From contig JAFADB010000300.1 of the NCBI GenBank assembly GCA_023425225.1, positions 1 through 9,694 of the forward strand: DNA of 9,694 bases, given 5' to 3'. Source of the stretch: Pseudomonadota bacterium (GTDB lineage Bacteria; Pseudomonadota; Gammaproteobacteria; Xanthomonadales; Xanthomonadaceae). The position numbers were made by a program, and so were the translations under genes. The notes beneath the pieces were generated by a model that did no database searches, had not been told where the DNA came from, and saw nothing but the letters and a program-made list of their open reading frames with translations. Shown here piece after piece: positions 1 to 5,123 of the stretch. The first letter of the stretch is position 1; every line of letters starts with the position of its first letter.

Positions 1-400
1 TCGCCGCCTGCAGGTCGGTGTGGTCCGAGCCGATGCCGGCGGTGACCACCATCTTCAGCTTCTTCGCGCGATCGAAGCGCTCGGCGGTCATGTAGGCCGG
101 CCAGAACGGCTGCGAGATCACGATGTCGGCATCGGGCAGTTCGCGGTCGAAGATGTTGCCCGGACCGTCCTTGCTGGACGTGACCACGAACTGATGGCCG
201 TTGGACTCCAGGTAGTGGCGCAGGCCCAGCCCGCCGGAGACGCTGCCCAGCAGCTGGCCCGGGGTGAAGTCGATGGCGTGCGGGGTCGGCAGGGTCTGGC
301 CGTCGGGGTAGCGCTCCAGCTTGGGCAGGCCGTCGCGCGGATAGTGCGTGGGATAGCCGTTGATCGGATCGTCGTAGAGCACGCAGAGGACTTTGGCCAT
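1..400 (-). CDS. fdh: NAD-dependent formate dehydrogenase, N-terminal part (gene runs off the left edge)
   Basis: The enzyme oxidises formate to CO2 with reduction of NAD+ (EC 1.17.1.9). It is a soluble, cofactor-free member of the D-2-hydroxyacid dehydrogenase superfamily. About 133 residues are present. The N-terminus MAKVLCVLYDD, the stretch TLPTPHAIDFTPGQLLGSVS (residues 36-55), SQPFWPAY (96-103) and TAGIGSDHTDL (120-130) match, from memory, the well-known methylotroph/Pseudomonas sp. 101 enzyme. Phe99 and Ile123 correspond to its substrate-pocket Phe98 and Ile122 when the initiator Met is not counted. The Rossmann NAD-binding core and the catalytic Arg/His lie beyond the window. The ATG at 400-398 is preceded by GGAG at 412-409 with an 8-nt spacer, which fixes the start. 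No partner gene is visible upstream, so it is probably transcribed alone. Assignment to the family is firm; completeness cannot be judged. Confidence 0.95.
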   Translation of the reverse strand, partial: MAKVLCVLYDDPINGYPTHYPRDGLPKLERYPDGQTLPTPHAIDFTPGQLLGSVSGGLGLRHYLESNGHQFVVTSSKDGPGNIFDRELPDADIVISQPFWPAYMTAERFDRAKKLKMVVTAGIGSDHTDLQAA

Positions 401-691
401 TGGAGGTTCTCCGGTTGGATGGCGGATGCCCCGGGCGCCTGCGCGGCGGGGCATGGATCGGACCGAACGTGTCGGCGGCGGCCATGCTTGGCGGCGCCGT
501 CGGCCGATTGCCAATCACTAGTGCTGATCCCTCGATACATCCGCTGAATCGAGTTGCGCAGGCCTTGCGCCGCAAGGCCCATGCGCGTTCGCACGGCGGC
601 CGCGGCGGCCCGCTGCGCGCCGCGAAACCGGAGTATTTGCGGCGATGCACGATGCCTAGCGGGCATGGCCAAACCCGGTCGCCCTGTCGAT
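401..691. promoter_or_regulatory. Gene-free 5' region of formate dehydrogenase
   Basis: These 291 bases lie between the decayed DUF1203 gene and fdh, and I find no credible reading frame in them. The region should carry the fdh promoter, but I could not pick out a convincing -35/-10 pair. It holds a short odd-centred palindrome GATTG-C-CAATC at 506-516, the sort of symmetry a dimeric regulator could bind, and a longer hairpin at 556-586 listed separately. A regulatory role is inferred from position only. Confidence 0.4.
556..586. repeat. Strong inverted repeat upstream of fdh
   Basis: GGCCTTGCG (561-569) is followed by one base and its exact reverse complement (571-579). An outer arm GCGCA (556-560) pairs with TGCGC (582-586) across a 2-nt bulge. 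On the minus strand, the direction of the flanking genes, no T-run follows, so this is not a standard intrinsic terminator. It could be an operator, an mRNA-leader structure or a dispersed palindrome; the sequence alone does not decide. Confidence 0.55.
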
Positions 692-1165
692 TCAACCTGC
701 GGCGGTGACGCGATCGGCGCGGCAGGCATGGCAGCCCGGCGCGCGTTGTGCAGATGCACGCAGGCCACGTGTGGGCATCCAGGCAGGCCTGCAGCCAGGG
801 ACCGACCGCCTCGCCCGGGCAGACCTCGGCGGCGACGATCAGGTCGGCGGCGTCGCAGGCGCGCAGCGGGATCGGCCGCGTGGCCACGCGGTCCGGCACC
901 TGGCCGGGCACCAGCCGCGCGGCGACCGCGCCGCGACGCACGTGGATCGGCCCGGCCGCGCGGCAGGGCGAATGTGCCGGCTGGTGCATGTGGTGCAGCA
1001 ACAACAGTCCTCGCCCACGCGTGCCTCCTCCAGGCTGACCCGGCACGGGAAGCCGGGTGGCGGTGCCGAAAACGCGGACGTGGTGCGTGTTCAGCCCGCG
1101 TCGTCAGGTTCGAACAGGGAGGCGAAGAGTTGCGGATCGAGTCCGGAGAGAAGGAAGGCGGCCAT
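692..1165 (-). pseudogene. DUF1203 family protein, broken by a stop and several frameshifts
   Basis: The function of DUF1203 proteins is unknown to me; they are small (about 155-160 aa) bacterial proteins, and 474 bp fits that size. The ATG at 1165 has AGGAG at 1177-1173 with a 7-nt spacer. It opens with MAAFLLSGLDPQLFASLF and meets TGA at 1093-1091 after 24 codons. Family-like sequence resumes in the same frame as GFPCRVSLEEARVGE, shifts frame near 1008-1010 into LLLLHHMHQPAHSPCRAAGP followed by a long conserved-looking stretch ending WLQACLDAH, shifts near 769-773 to VACVHLHNAR, and shifts near 736-741 to GCHACRADRVTAAG with a stop at 694-692. The last three shifts each look like one missing base. 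High G/C at third positions in each segment supports decayed or mis-sequenced coding DNA. The neighbouring genes are intact, which argues against general sequence error. Confidence 0.8.
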
Positions 1166-1240
1166 GGGCATGCTCCTGCGAAGGGCGCGGCAGTATGGTG
1201 CCCTCGCGTCGTGCGACGGCGCAGCCTGCCGGGTCGCGCG

Positions 1241-2122
1241 TCAGCCGCCCTTCCTGCGCCGCGCACGCGGATGCGCGGCGTCGTAGACCTTGGCCAGGTG
1301 CTGGAAATCCAGGTGGGTGTAGATCTGGGTGGTGGCGATGTCGGCGTGGCCGAGCAGTTCCTGCACCCCGCGCAGGTCGCCGGAGGATTCGAGGATGTGG
1401 CTGGCGAAGCTGTGCCGCAGCATGTGCGGATGCACGTGCTTGTACAGCCCCTGGCGCAGCGCCAGCTGCTTGATCCGCACCTGCACCGCGCGCTGGCTGA
1501 TCGGCCCGCCGCCGCGCCCCGGGAACACCGGCGCATCGTTGCCGGCACCGGTTTCGGCGCGCCATTCGGCCAGCGCCTTGCGCGCGTGCGAGCCCACCGG
1601 CACGCTGCGCTGCTTGTTGCCCTTGCCCAGCACGGTGACCGTGCCGGCGGCGAAATCCAGGTCGCGCCAGCGCAGCGCGCACAGCTCGCTCAGGCGCAGG
1701 CCGGAGGAATAGAACAGCTCCAGCAGCGCGCGGTCGCGCAGGCCCAGCGGTGCATCGGTGGGCAGTTCCACCAGTTGCACCGCCTCGTCGGCATCGAGCA
1801 CCTGCGGCAGCTTGCGCGGCGCCTTGGGCGCGCGCAGCGACGCCGCCGGCGAGACGGCGATGCGGCCGTTCTTCAGCAGCCAGGCGTAGAAGCTGCGGCA
1901 GGCCGACAGCCGCCGCTGCAGGCTCTTGGCTGCCAGCCCGCGGCGGTGCTCGTCGGCGATGAAGCGGCGCAGCTGCTCGCTGTCGAGCGCCTCCACCGCC
2001 ACGCCCGCGCCATCCTGCGCGGCCCACTCGGCGAGCGCGGCCAGGTCGCGCCGATAGGCATCGAGCGTGTTCGGCGACATGCGCCGCTCGACCTGCAGGT
2101 GGGAAAGGAATTGCTCGATCAT
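1241..2122 (-). CDS. xerC: Site-specific tyrosine recombinase XerC
   Basis: With XerD and FtsK, XerC resolves chromosome dimers at dif during cell division. The protein has an N-terminal SAM-like core-binding domain (about residues 1-85, with ERRMSPNTLDAYRRDL) and a C-terminal catalytic domain. The six expected catalytic residues are visible: Arg143 in SGLRLSEL, Lys167 in GKGNKQR, His233 and Arg236 in HPHMLRHSF, His259 in LLGHADI and the nucleophile Tyr268 in TTQIYTHL. At 293 aa it has the normal length. I chose ATG 2122-2120; a TTG at 2128-2126 in the same frame, with GGGA a few bases upstream, would add two residues. It is the last gene of the lptM-dapF-DUF484-xerC cluster, as in many gammaproteobacteria. 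XerD is the alternative, but the dapF/DUF484 context favours XerC. Confidence 0.95.
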   Translation of the reverse strand: MIEQFLSHLQVERRMSPNTLDAYRRDLAALAEWAAQDGAGVAVEALDSEQLRRFIADEHRRGLAAKSLQRRLSACRSFYAWLLKNGRIAVSPAASLRAPKAPRKLPQVLDADEAVQLVELPTDAPLGLRDRALLELFYSSGLRLSELCALRWRDLDFAAGTVTVLGKGNKQRSVPVGSHARKALAEWRAETGAGNDAPVFPGRGGGPISQRAVQVRIKQLALRQGLYKHVHPHMLRHSFASHILESSGDLRGVQELLGHADIATTQIYTHLDFQHLAKVYDAAHPRARRRKGG

Positions 2123-2152
2123 CGCCAACCGTATCCCAGGCCTCCGTGTTTG

Positions 2153-2217
2153 CGTGGGAACGGTGTCAGCCGCGATGGCTTCACCGGATCGCCGTCGCGG
2201 TCCACGCTGTTCCCACG
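2153..2217. repeat. Dispersed palindromic repeat (REP-like) between DUF484 and xerC
   Basis: This is a 65-nt imperfect palindrome. The outer arms CGTGGGAAC (2153-2161) and GTTCCCACG (2209-2217) are exact, and the inner arms 2170-2179 and 2191-2200 differ at one position. The intervening 8-nt segments also largely pair. The left arm resembles the GTGGGAGCGGCTTCAGCCGCGA repeats I know as common between genes in Xanthomonadaceae and pseudomonads. All non-Watson-Crick pairs are G-T on the plus strand, so RNA from the plus strand would fold better than the operon transcript. It fills most of the 117-bp gap upstream of xerC and may affect operon mRNA stability or xerC level. Confidence 0.7.
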
Positions 2218-2239
2218 GCGCATCTCCAGCGGCGGGCGC

Positions 2240-2923
2240 TCACCCGAACCGCTGCAGCGCCGTCACCAGCGATTCGCCCATCATGCGCAGGAACAGCGTG
2301 CCCATGCCGGGGTAGAAGCGGTTGGGGTCGCCGCTGCCGACCGCCAGCAGGCCGGTGCCCGGCAGCGGCAGCAGCGCGCTGGACTGCACCTCGCCCTGCC
2401 CCTCGCCATACAGCACGGCGTTCTTCTCCGGCTGCAGGCGGCCGCAGATCGGCTCGCCGCTCTTCAGGCAATCGCGGAACGGCGCCAGCCGCGCATCGGC
2501 CTCGTCCAGCACCTGCAGCCACGGCGCCTGCACGTCGGCAAGCGGATGCAGCAGCACGATGCTGACCTTGTCGCCATCGAAATCCTCCTGCAGCGAGGCC
2601 GCCATCGCGCGCACGGTGTCGGCCGCACTGGCCTGGCGCATCAGCGCCAGGGTGAGCTGGTGGGTGCGCACCGCCAGGCGCTCGTTGACCTGGGCATTGG
2701 CCGCCAGTTCGGCCAGCCGCCGCGACAGTTCGCGGTTCTTGTCGCGCAGCACCTCCAGCTGGTAGCTGGCCAGCGACGCGGTCGGACCCTCGTCGCGCGG
2801 CACCACCAGCGTCAGCGCCAGGTCGGGGAACTGCTTGAGGAAGGCCGGGTGCCGCCGCAGCCAGGCGGCGACCTCGTGCGCGCCCAACGTGTCGATGGCG
2901 TTCTTTTCCAGGGTATCGCTCAT
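2240..2923 (-). CDS. DUF484 family protein (YigA-like)
   Basis: This is a 227-aa cytoplasmic protein of unknown molecular role that sits between dapF and xerC in many gammaproteobacteria. Visible features are the N-terminal family motif VAAWLRRHPAFLKQFPDL (about residues 18-35), a helical charged segment around LEVLRDKNRELSRRLAEL (about 55-72) that looks like a coiled coil, and a GAF-like C-terminal half with VSIVLLHP, ALLPLPGTGLLAVGSGD and the conserved-looking end MMGESLVTALQRF. The ATG is preceded by a GGGGGAG purine run with an 8-nt spacer. It overlaps the dapF stop as ATGA (2923-2920), which indicates translational coupling. Presumed GAF-type ligand or partner binding is inference; no active-site motif is evident. 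Confidence 0.9.
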   Translation of the reverse strand: MSDTLEKNAIDTLGAHEVAAWLRRHPAFLKQFPDLALTLVVPRDEGPTASLASYQLEVLRDKNRELSRRLAELAANAQVNERLAVRTHQLTLALMRQASAADTVRAMAASLQEDFDGDKVSIVLLHPLADVQAPWLQVLDEADARLAPFRDCLKSGEPICGRLQPEKNAVLYGEGQGEVQSSALLPLPGTGLLAVGSGDPNRFYPGMGTLFLRMMGESLVTALQRFG

Positions 2924-3774
2924 GGGTTCCACTCCCCCTCGAAGACGAATGTGGCCGGACCGGACAGGATCACCTCGGCATCGTCGGCCGGCCAGCGCAC
3001 GCGCAGCGTGCCGCCGGGCAGGTCGATGCGCACGTCGCGGCCGATGCGGCCGCGCTGCATCAGCACCGCGGCCGCCGCGCAGGCGCCGCTGCCGCAGGCC
3101 AGCGTCTCGCCGACGCCGCGCTCGTACACGCGCAGGCGGATATGGTCCTGCGCCACCACCTGGGCGAAGCCGACGTTGACCGACTCCGGGAACGCGGGAT
3201 TCTGCTGCATCAGCGGACCGACCCGCTCCACCGGCGCCGCATCGACCAGGCCGACCTCGATCACCGCGTGCGGGTTGCCCATCGACACCGCGCCGAAGCG
3301 CACGCTCTCGCCCTGCAGCGGCAGGAAGTATTCCTCGCGCGCATGGGCGAAGCCGGCCAGCGGGATCCGCGCCGGCTCGAACTGCGGCACGCCCAGCGCC
3401 AGCGCGAAGTCGCCACCGGCCATCCGCTCGACCGCGTGCACGCCCACCGGGCTGTCGATGCGGAACTGCGCCCCGGCGGCGCCGTCGCGCACCAGCCAGG
3501 CGGCGACGCAGCGGGCCCCGTTGCCGCACTGGCCGGCATCGCTGCCGTCGGCGTTCCAGATGCGGTAGGACGCCACCGTCTGCTCGCTGCGCGGCGGTTC
3601 GATGGTCAGGATCTGGTCGCAGCCCACGCCGAGGTGGCGATCGGCCAGCCGCGCGGCCAGTTGCGGGTCCGGCGGCGGCGTGCCGTCGCGCAGGTCCAGC
3701 ACCACGAAATCGTTGCCCGCACCATGCATCTTGCTGAAACGCAGGCGCTCGGCTCCGACCAGGCTACTCGTCAT
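2920..3774 (-). CDS. dapF: Diaminopimelate epimerase
   Basis: DapF converts LL-2,6-diaminopimelate to meso-diaminopimelate, the precursor of lysine and of peptidoglycan cross-links. It is a PLP-independent two-cysteine racemase of the cytoplasm. The 284-aa protein has the typical start FSKMHGAGNDFVVLD (residues 13-27). The first catalytic cysteine is Cys83 in GQCGNGARC and the second is Cys227 in TLACGSGACAA; MGNPHAV (165-171) and NPAFPESVNV (192-201) are also typical. The chosen ATG at 3774-3772 overlaps the end of lptM by 11 nt and has no strong Shine-Dalgarno, so it is probably coupled to lptM translation. A longer start within lptM (to 3840) is open but would add a non-family N-terminus. 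The stop overlaps the DUF484 start by 4 nt. Confidence 0.97.
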   Translation of the reverse strand: MTSSLVGAERLRFSKMHGAGNDFVVLDLRDGTPPPDPQLAARLADRHLGVGCDQILTIEPPRSEQTVASYRIWNADGSDAGQCGNGARCVAAWLVRDGAAGAQFRIDSPVGVHAVERMAGGDFALALGVPQFEPARIPLAGFAHAREEYFLPLQGESVRFGAVSMGNPHAVIEVGLVDAAPVERVGPLMQQNPAFPESVNVGFAQVVAQDHIRLRVYERGVGETLACGSGACAAAAVLMQRGRIGRDVRIDLPGGTLRVRWPADDAEVILSGPATFVFEGEWNP

Positions 3775-3985
3775 CGCCGTTGTCTTCGACCGGCTCGATG
3801 CGGCCGTCCTCGGGCTGTGCCTCGTCGGCGGGCGATGCATCGGCGGCAGGGGTGGCGGGCGTGGCCTCGACCGGCACCGGCTTCTGCGGCATCACCAGCG
3901 GCCCCTTGTTGCCGCAGGCCGCCAGCACCAGCAGGGCCGCGCCGGCCAGCGCGATGCGAATCGTCGGGAAAAGCTTGTTCGTCAT
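3764..3985 (-). CDS. lptM: LptM-type small outer-membrane lipoprotein (YifL family)
   Basis: This is a 73-aa precursor with a lipoprotein signal: Lys4, a hydrophobic run at residues 11-21 and the lipobox LAAC with Cys24 as the lipidation site. Immediately after it comes GNKGPLVMPQKP, the hallmark of the YifL/LptM family upstream of dapF. In E. coli LptM assists oxidative maturation of the LptD/LptE LPS translocon. The C-terminal tail (about residue 40 on) is Ala/Pro/Glu/Asp-rich and low complexity, ending EDNGDDE, as is common in this family. The gene heads the lptM-dapF-DUF484-xerC cluster. No Shine-Dalgarno precedes the ATG; a TATACT box sits 6 nt upstream (listed separately), suggesting a leaderless start. 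Family call is firm, while the molecular role is carried over from E. coli. Confidence 0.9.
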   Translation of the reverse strand: MTNKLFPTIRIALAGAALLVLAACGNKGPLVMPQKPVPVEATPATPAADASPADEAQPEDGRIEPVEDNGDDE

Positions 3986-3991
3986 GGCGCG

Positions 3992-3997
3992 AGTATA
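3992..3997 (-). promoter_or_regulatory. Candidate -10 box of the lptM-dapF-DUF484-xerC operon
   Basis: On the minus strand TATACT (five of six bases of the sigma-70 -10 consensus) is followed by CGCGCC and then the lptM ATG. That spacing places the transcription start at or next to the A of the start codon, giving a leaderless mRNA, and no Shine-Dalgarno is present. No good -35 hexamer is visible 16-18 nt upstream. Support is from sequence pattern only. Confidence 0.5.
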
Positions 3998-4040
3998 GCC
4001 ATTCGCCGCATGGCGCCGCAGGCAGCCGGCACGCGGGGAT

Positions 4041-4424
4041 TCAGGACCGCGGCGGCGGTTCCGGCCGCAGCCACAGCCAGATCGCCACCGCGGTCATGCA
4101 GGCGATCGGCACGACCTGCGCCCACAGCCGCGGCACGAACAGCAGCACGATGACCGCGCACACGGCCATGGCGATGGTCGCCATCCATTTGCCGCGCCGG
4201 CTGACGGCGCCGTGGTTTTCCCAGTCGGCGATCACCGGGCCGAAGCGCGGGTCGTTGACCAGCCGCTGCCGCAATCGCTCCGACCCGCGCGTGGCCGCCC
4301 AGGCGGCGATCAGGATGAACACGGTGGTCGGCAACCCGGGCACGAAGATGCCGACGATGCCGGTGGCCAGGCTGGCATAGGCCAGCAGCCACCACAGCCA
4401 GCGGAAGCGCACCGGTCGGTTCAT
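4041..4424 (-). CDS. DUF454 (YbaN-like) inner-membrane protein
   Basis: This is a 127-aa membrane protein of unknown function. The family signature GIVGIFVPGLPTTVFILIAA (residues 23-42) is followed by ATRGSERLRQRLVNDPRFGP and the short segment ADWENHGAVSRRGK (about 66-79). Hydrophobic segments lie at roughly residues 8-28, 29-44, 83-100 and 102-118, consistent with three or four membrane passes, with the conserved basic loop between the second and third. It ends 55 bp before lptM on the same strand, so read-through into the operon is possible, though lptM has its own -10-like box. The ATG at 4424-4422 lacks a Shine-Dalgarno and may be leaderless. Length and motifs are typical of the family. 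Confidence 0.9.
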   Translation of the reverse strand: MNRPVRFRWLWWLLAYASLATGIVGIFVPGLPTTVFILIAAWAATRGSERLRQRLVNDPRFGPVIADWENHGAVSRRGKWMATIAMAVCAVIVLLFVPRLWAQVVPIACMTAVAIWLWLRPEPPPRS

Positions 4425-4431
4425 GGGGGTG

Positions 4432-4437
4432 AATGAT
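4432..4437 (-). promoter_or_regulatory. Candidate -10 box of the DUF454 gene
   Basis: On the minus strand TATCAT is followed by eight bases (TCACCCCC) and the ATG, with no purine-rich ribosome binding site. A TGAC-containing hexamer (ATGACC) lies about 19 nt further upstream, a long spacer for sigma-70. A leaderless transcript is a reasonable but unproven reading. Confidence 0.35.
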
Positions 4438-4622
4438 AGTGCCGCAGCACCAGCCGCGGTCATGCGAGCGAAGGTGCCGACCAGGCCGACCGCAAGCAGT
4501 TCCGGTTTGATGCCGGCGACGCCGGCCACCGGCGCCGGCGGTTTCCTGCTGGGGCACCCATGCCCGCCCGCGGGATACGGGGCCGGAGCCGACAGGGCTC
4601 GATCTCGCCGAACAACTCGATC

Positions 4623-4649
4623 GTCGTCCCCGCGCAGACGGGGACCCAG
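4623..4649 (+). repeat. Dispersed palindromic repeat, unit A
   Basis: GTCCCCG (4626-4632) pairs with CGGGGAC (4639-4645) around a 6-nt loop, flanked by CGTC before and CCAG after. The unit resembles the GTCGTCCCCGCGCAGGCGGGGACCCA repeats frequent in Xanthomonadaceae intergenic DNA. It lies upstream of the DUF454 gene. Confidence 0.75.
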
Positions 4650-4762
4650 CGACTTACGCGGTGAAAACAGTCGGCCATGGGATCTTCCGGCAGCCGCATC
4701 CTTCAAGGCGCAGGCACCGGGTCCGCCGCCTGCACGCGCTGCTGTCCGGGAAAACCCCTGAC

Positions 4763-4789
4763 CGTCGCTCCCGCGCAAGCGGGAGCCCA
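4763..4789 (+). repeat. Dispersed palindromic repeat, unit B
   Basis: A perfect 8-bp stem, GCTCCCGC (4767-4774) with GCGGGAGC (4779-4786), closes on a GCAA loop. The flanks CCGT and CCA match units A and C. The T-C change in the left arm is compensated by G-A in the right arm relative to unit A, so stem pairing is preserved while sequence varies. Confidence 0.75.
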
Positions 4790-4795
4790 TGGACG

Positions 4796-4962
4796 TTGCC
4801 TCGATCCGCACGAACGCCCGTAAACGATCGGCCGCGACCAGACGTTCGGCAGTGGTGAAGCGCTTCGGCTGCTGAAAAGCGTTTCACGCTCGACCCGCCA
4901 TGCGGCTGTGGAAAGCCGCCCGGTACGTCGAGTTCGGCTTGCCTTGATCTGCACGAAAGCCC
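4796..4962 (+). repeat. Pair of 24-nt direct repeats between palindromic units B and C
   Basis: TTGCCTCGATCCGCACGAAC begins a 24-nt copy at 4796-4819; a second copy with 21 of 24 bases identical lies at 4939-4962. The first copy follows hairpin B by 9 nt and the second precedes hairpin C by 4 nt, so the pair sits inside two outward hairpins. Confidence 0.6.
4855..4887. repeat. Long hairpin in the repeat island
   Basis: GTGAAGCGCTT (4855-4865) pairs with AAGCGTTTCAC (4877-4887), 11 pairs with one G-T wobble, around an 11-nt loop. It lies midway between palindromic units B and C. No T-run follows on either strand. It could be part of a larger repeat element or an RNA structure. Confidence 0.55.
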
Positions 4963-4963
4963 C

Positions 4964-4992
4964 TGGGTCCCCGCCTGCGCGGGGACGACGGG
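4964..4992 (-). repeat. Dispersed palindromic repeat, unit C (inverted relative to A)
   Basis: GTCCCCGC (4967-4974) pairs perfectly with GCGGGGAC (4979-4986) around CTGC. Read on the minus strand the unit, CGTCGTCCCCGCGCAGGCGG onward, is almost identical to unit A, so A and C form an inverted pair about 340 bp apart. Confidence 0.75.
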
Positions 4993-5065
4993 GAACCAAG
5001 GTTTGGCCCACATGACTCGATCCCGGGCCCAGCAAATCCAGGAACGCCGAGCACCTTGACTCTCC

Positions 5066-5121
5066 GGCACTCTGCGCGGGGAATACGACACCGTCCCCCT
5101 CCCCTGTCATTACAGAGTGCC
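5066..5121. repeat. Inverted repeat just past the opdB stop
   Basis: GGCACTCTG (5066-5074) and CAGAGTGCC (5113-5121) are exact 9-nt arms separated by 38 nt. On the minus strand the structure begins 2 nt after the opdB stop codon. No T-run follows, so it is not a typical intrinsic terminator but may protect the 3' end of the mRNA. Confidence 0.4.
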
Positions 5122-5123
5122 CG

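Larger units (their letters stand above)
4425..5123. other. Gene-free island of dispersed repeats between the DUF454 gene and opdB
   Basis: I find no supported gene in these roughly 700 bases. Open frames here translate to strings such as GPRLRGDDD and VVPAQAGTQG, which I know as translation artefacts of dispersed palindromic repeats in this lineage. The island contains three such repeat units, a long hairpin and a pair of 24-nt direct repeats, each listed separately. The end next to the DUF454 start must contain that gene's promoter, and the last 60 bases lie just past the opdB stop. Confidence 0.7.

Noticed and set aside
118..1548. Long minus-strand frame overlapping fdh, the DUF1203 remnant and xerC
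   Set aside because: It contains only one short DUF1203-like piece (VACVHLHNAR) and is otherwise out of frame with the recognisable genes on both sides.
554..3568. Very long plus-strand open frame (about 1000 codons) opposite xerC, DUF484 and dapF
   Set aside because: It is an antisense shadow produced by high GC. It is antisense to recognisable, complete genes and its translation is rich in Arg, Gln, His and Ala with no domain.
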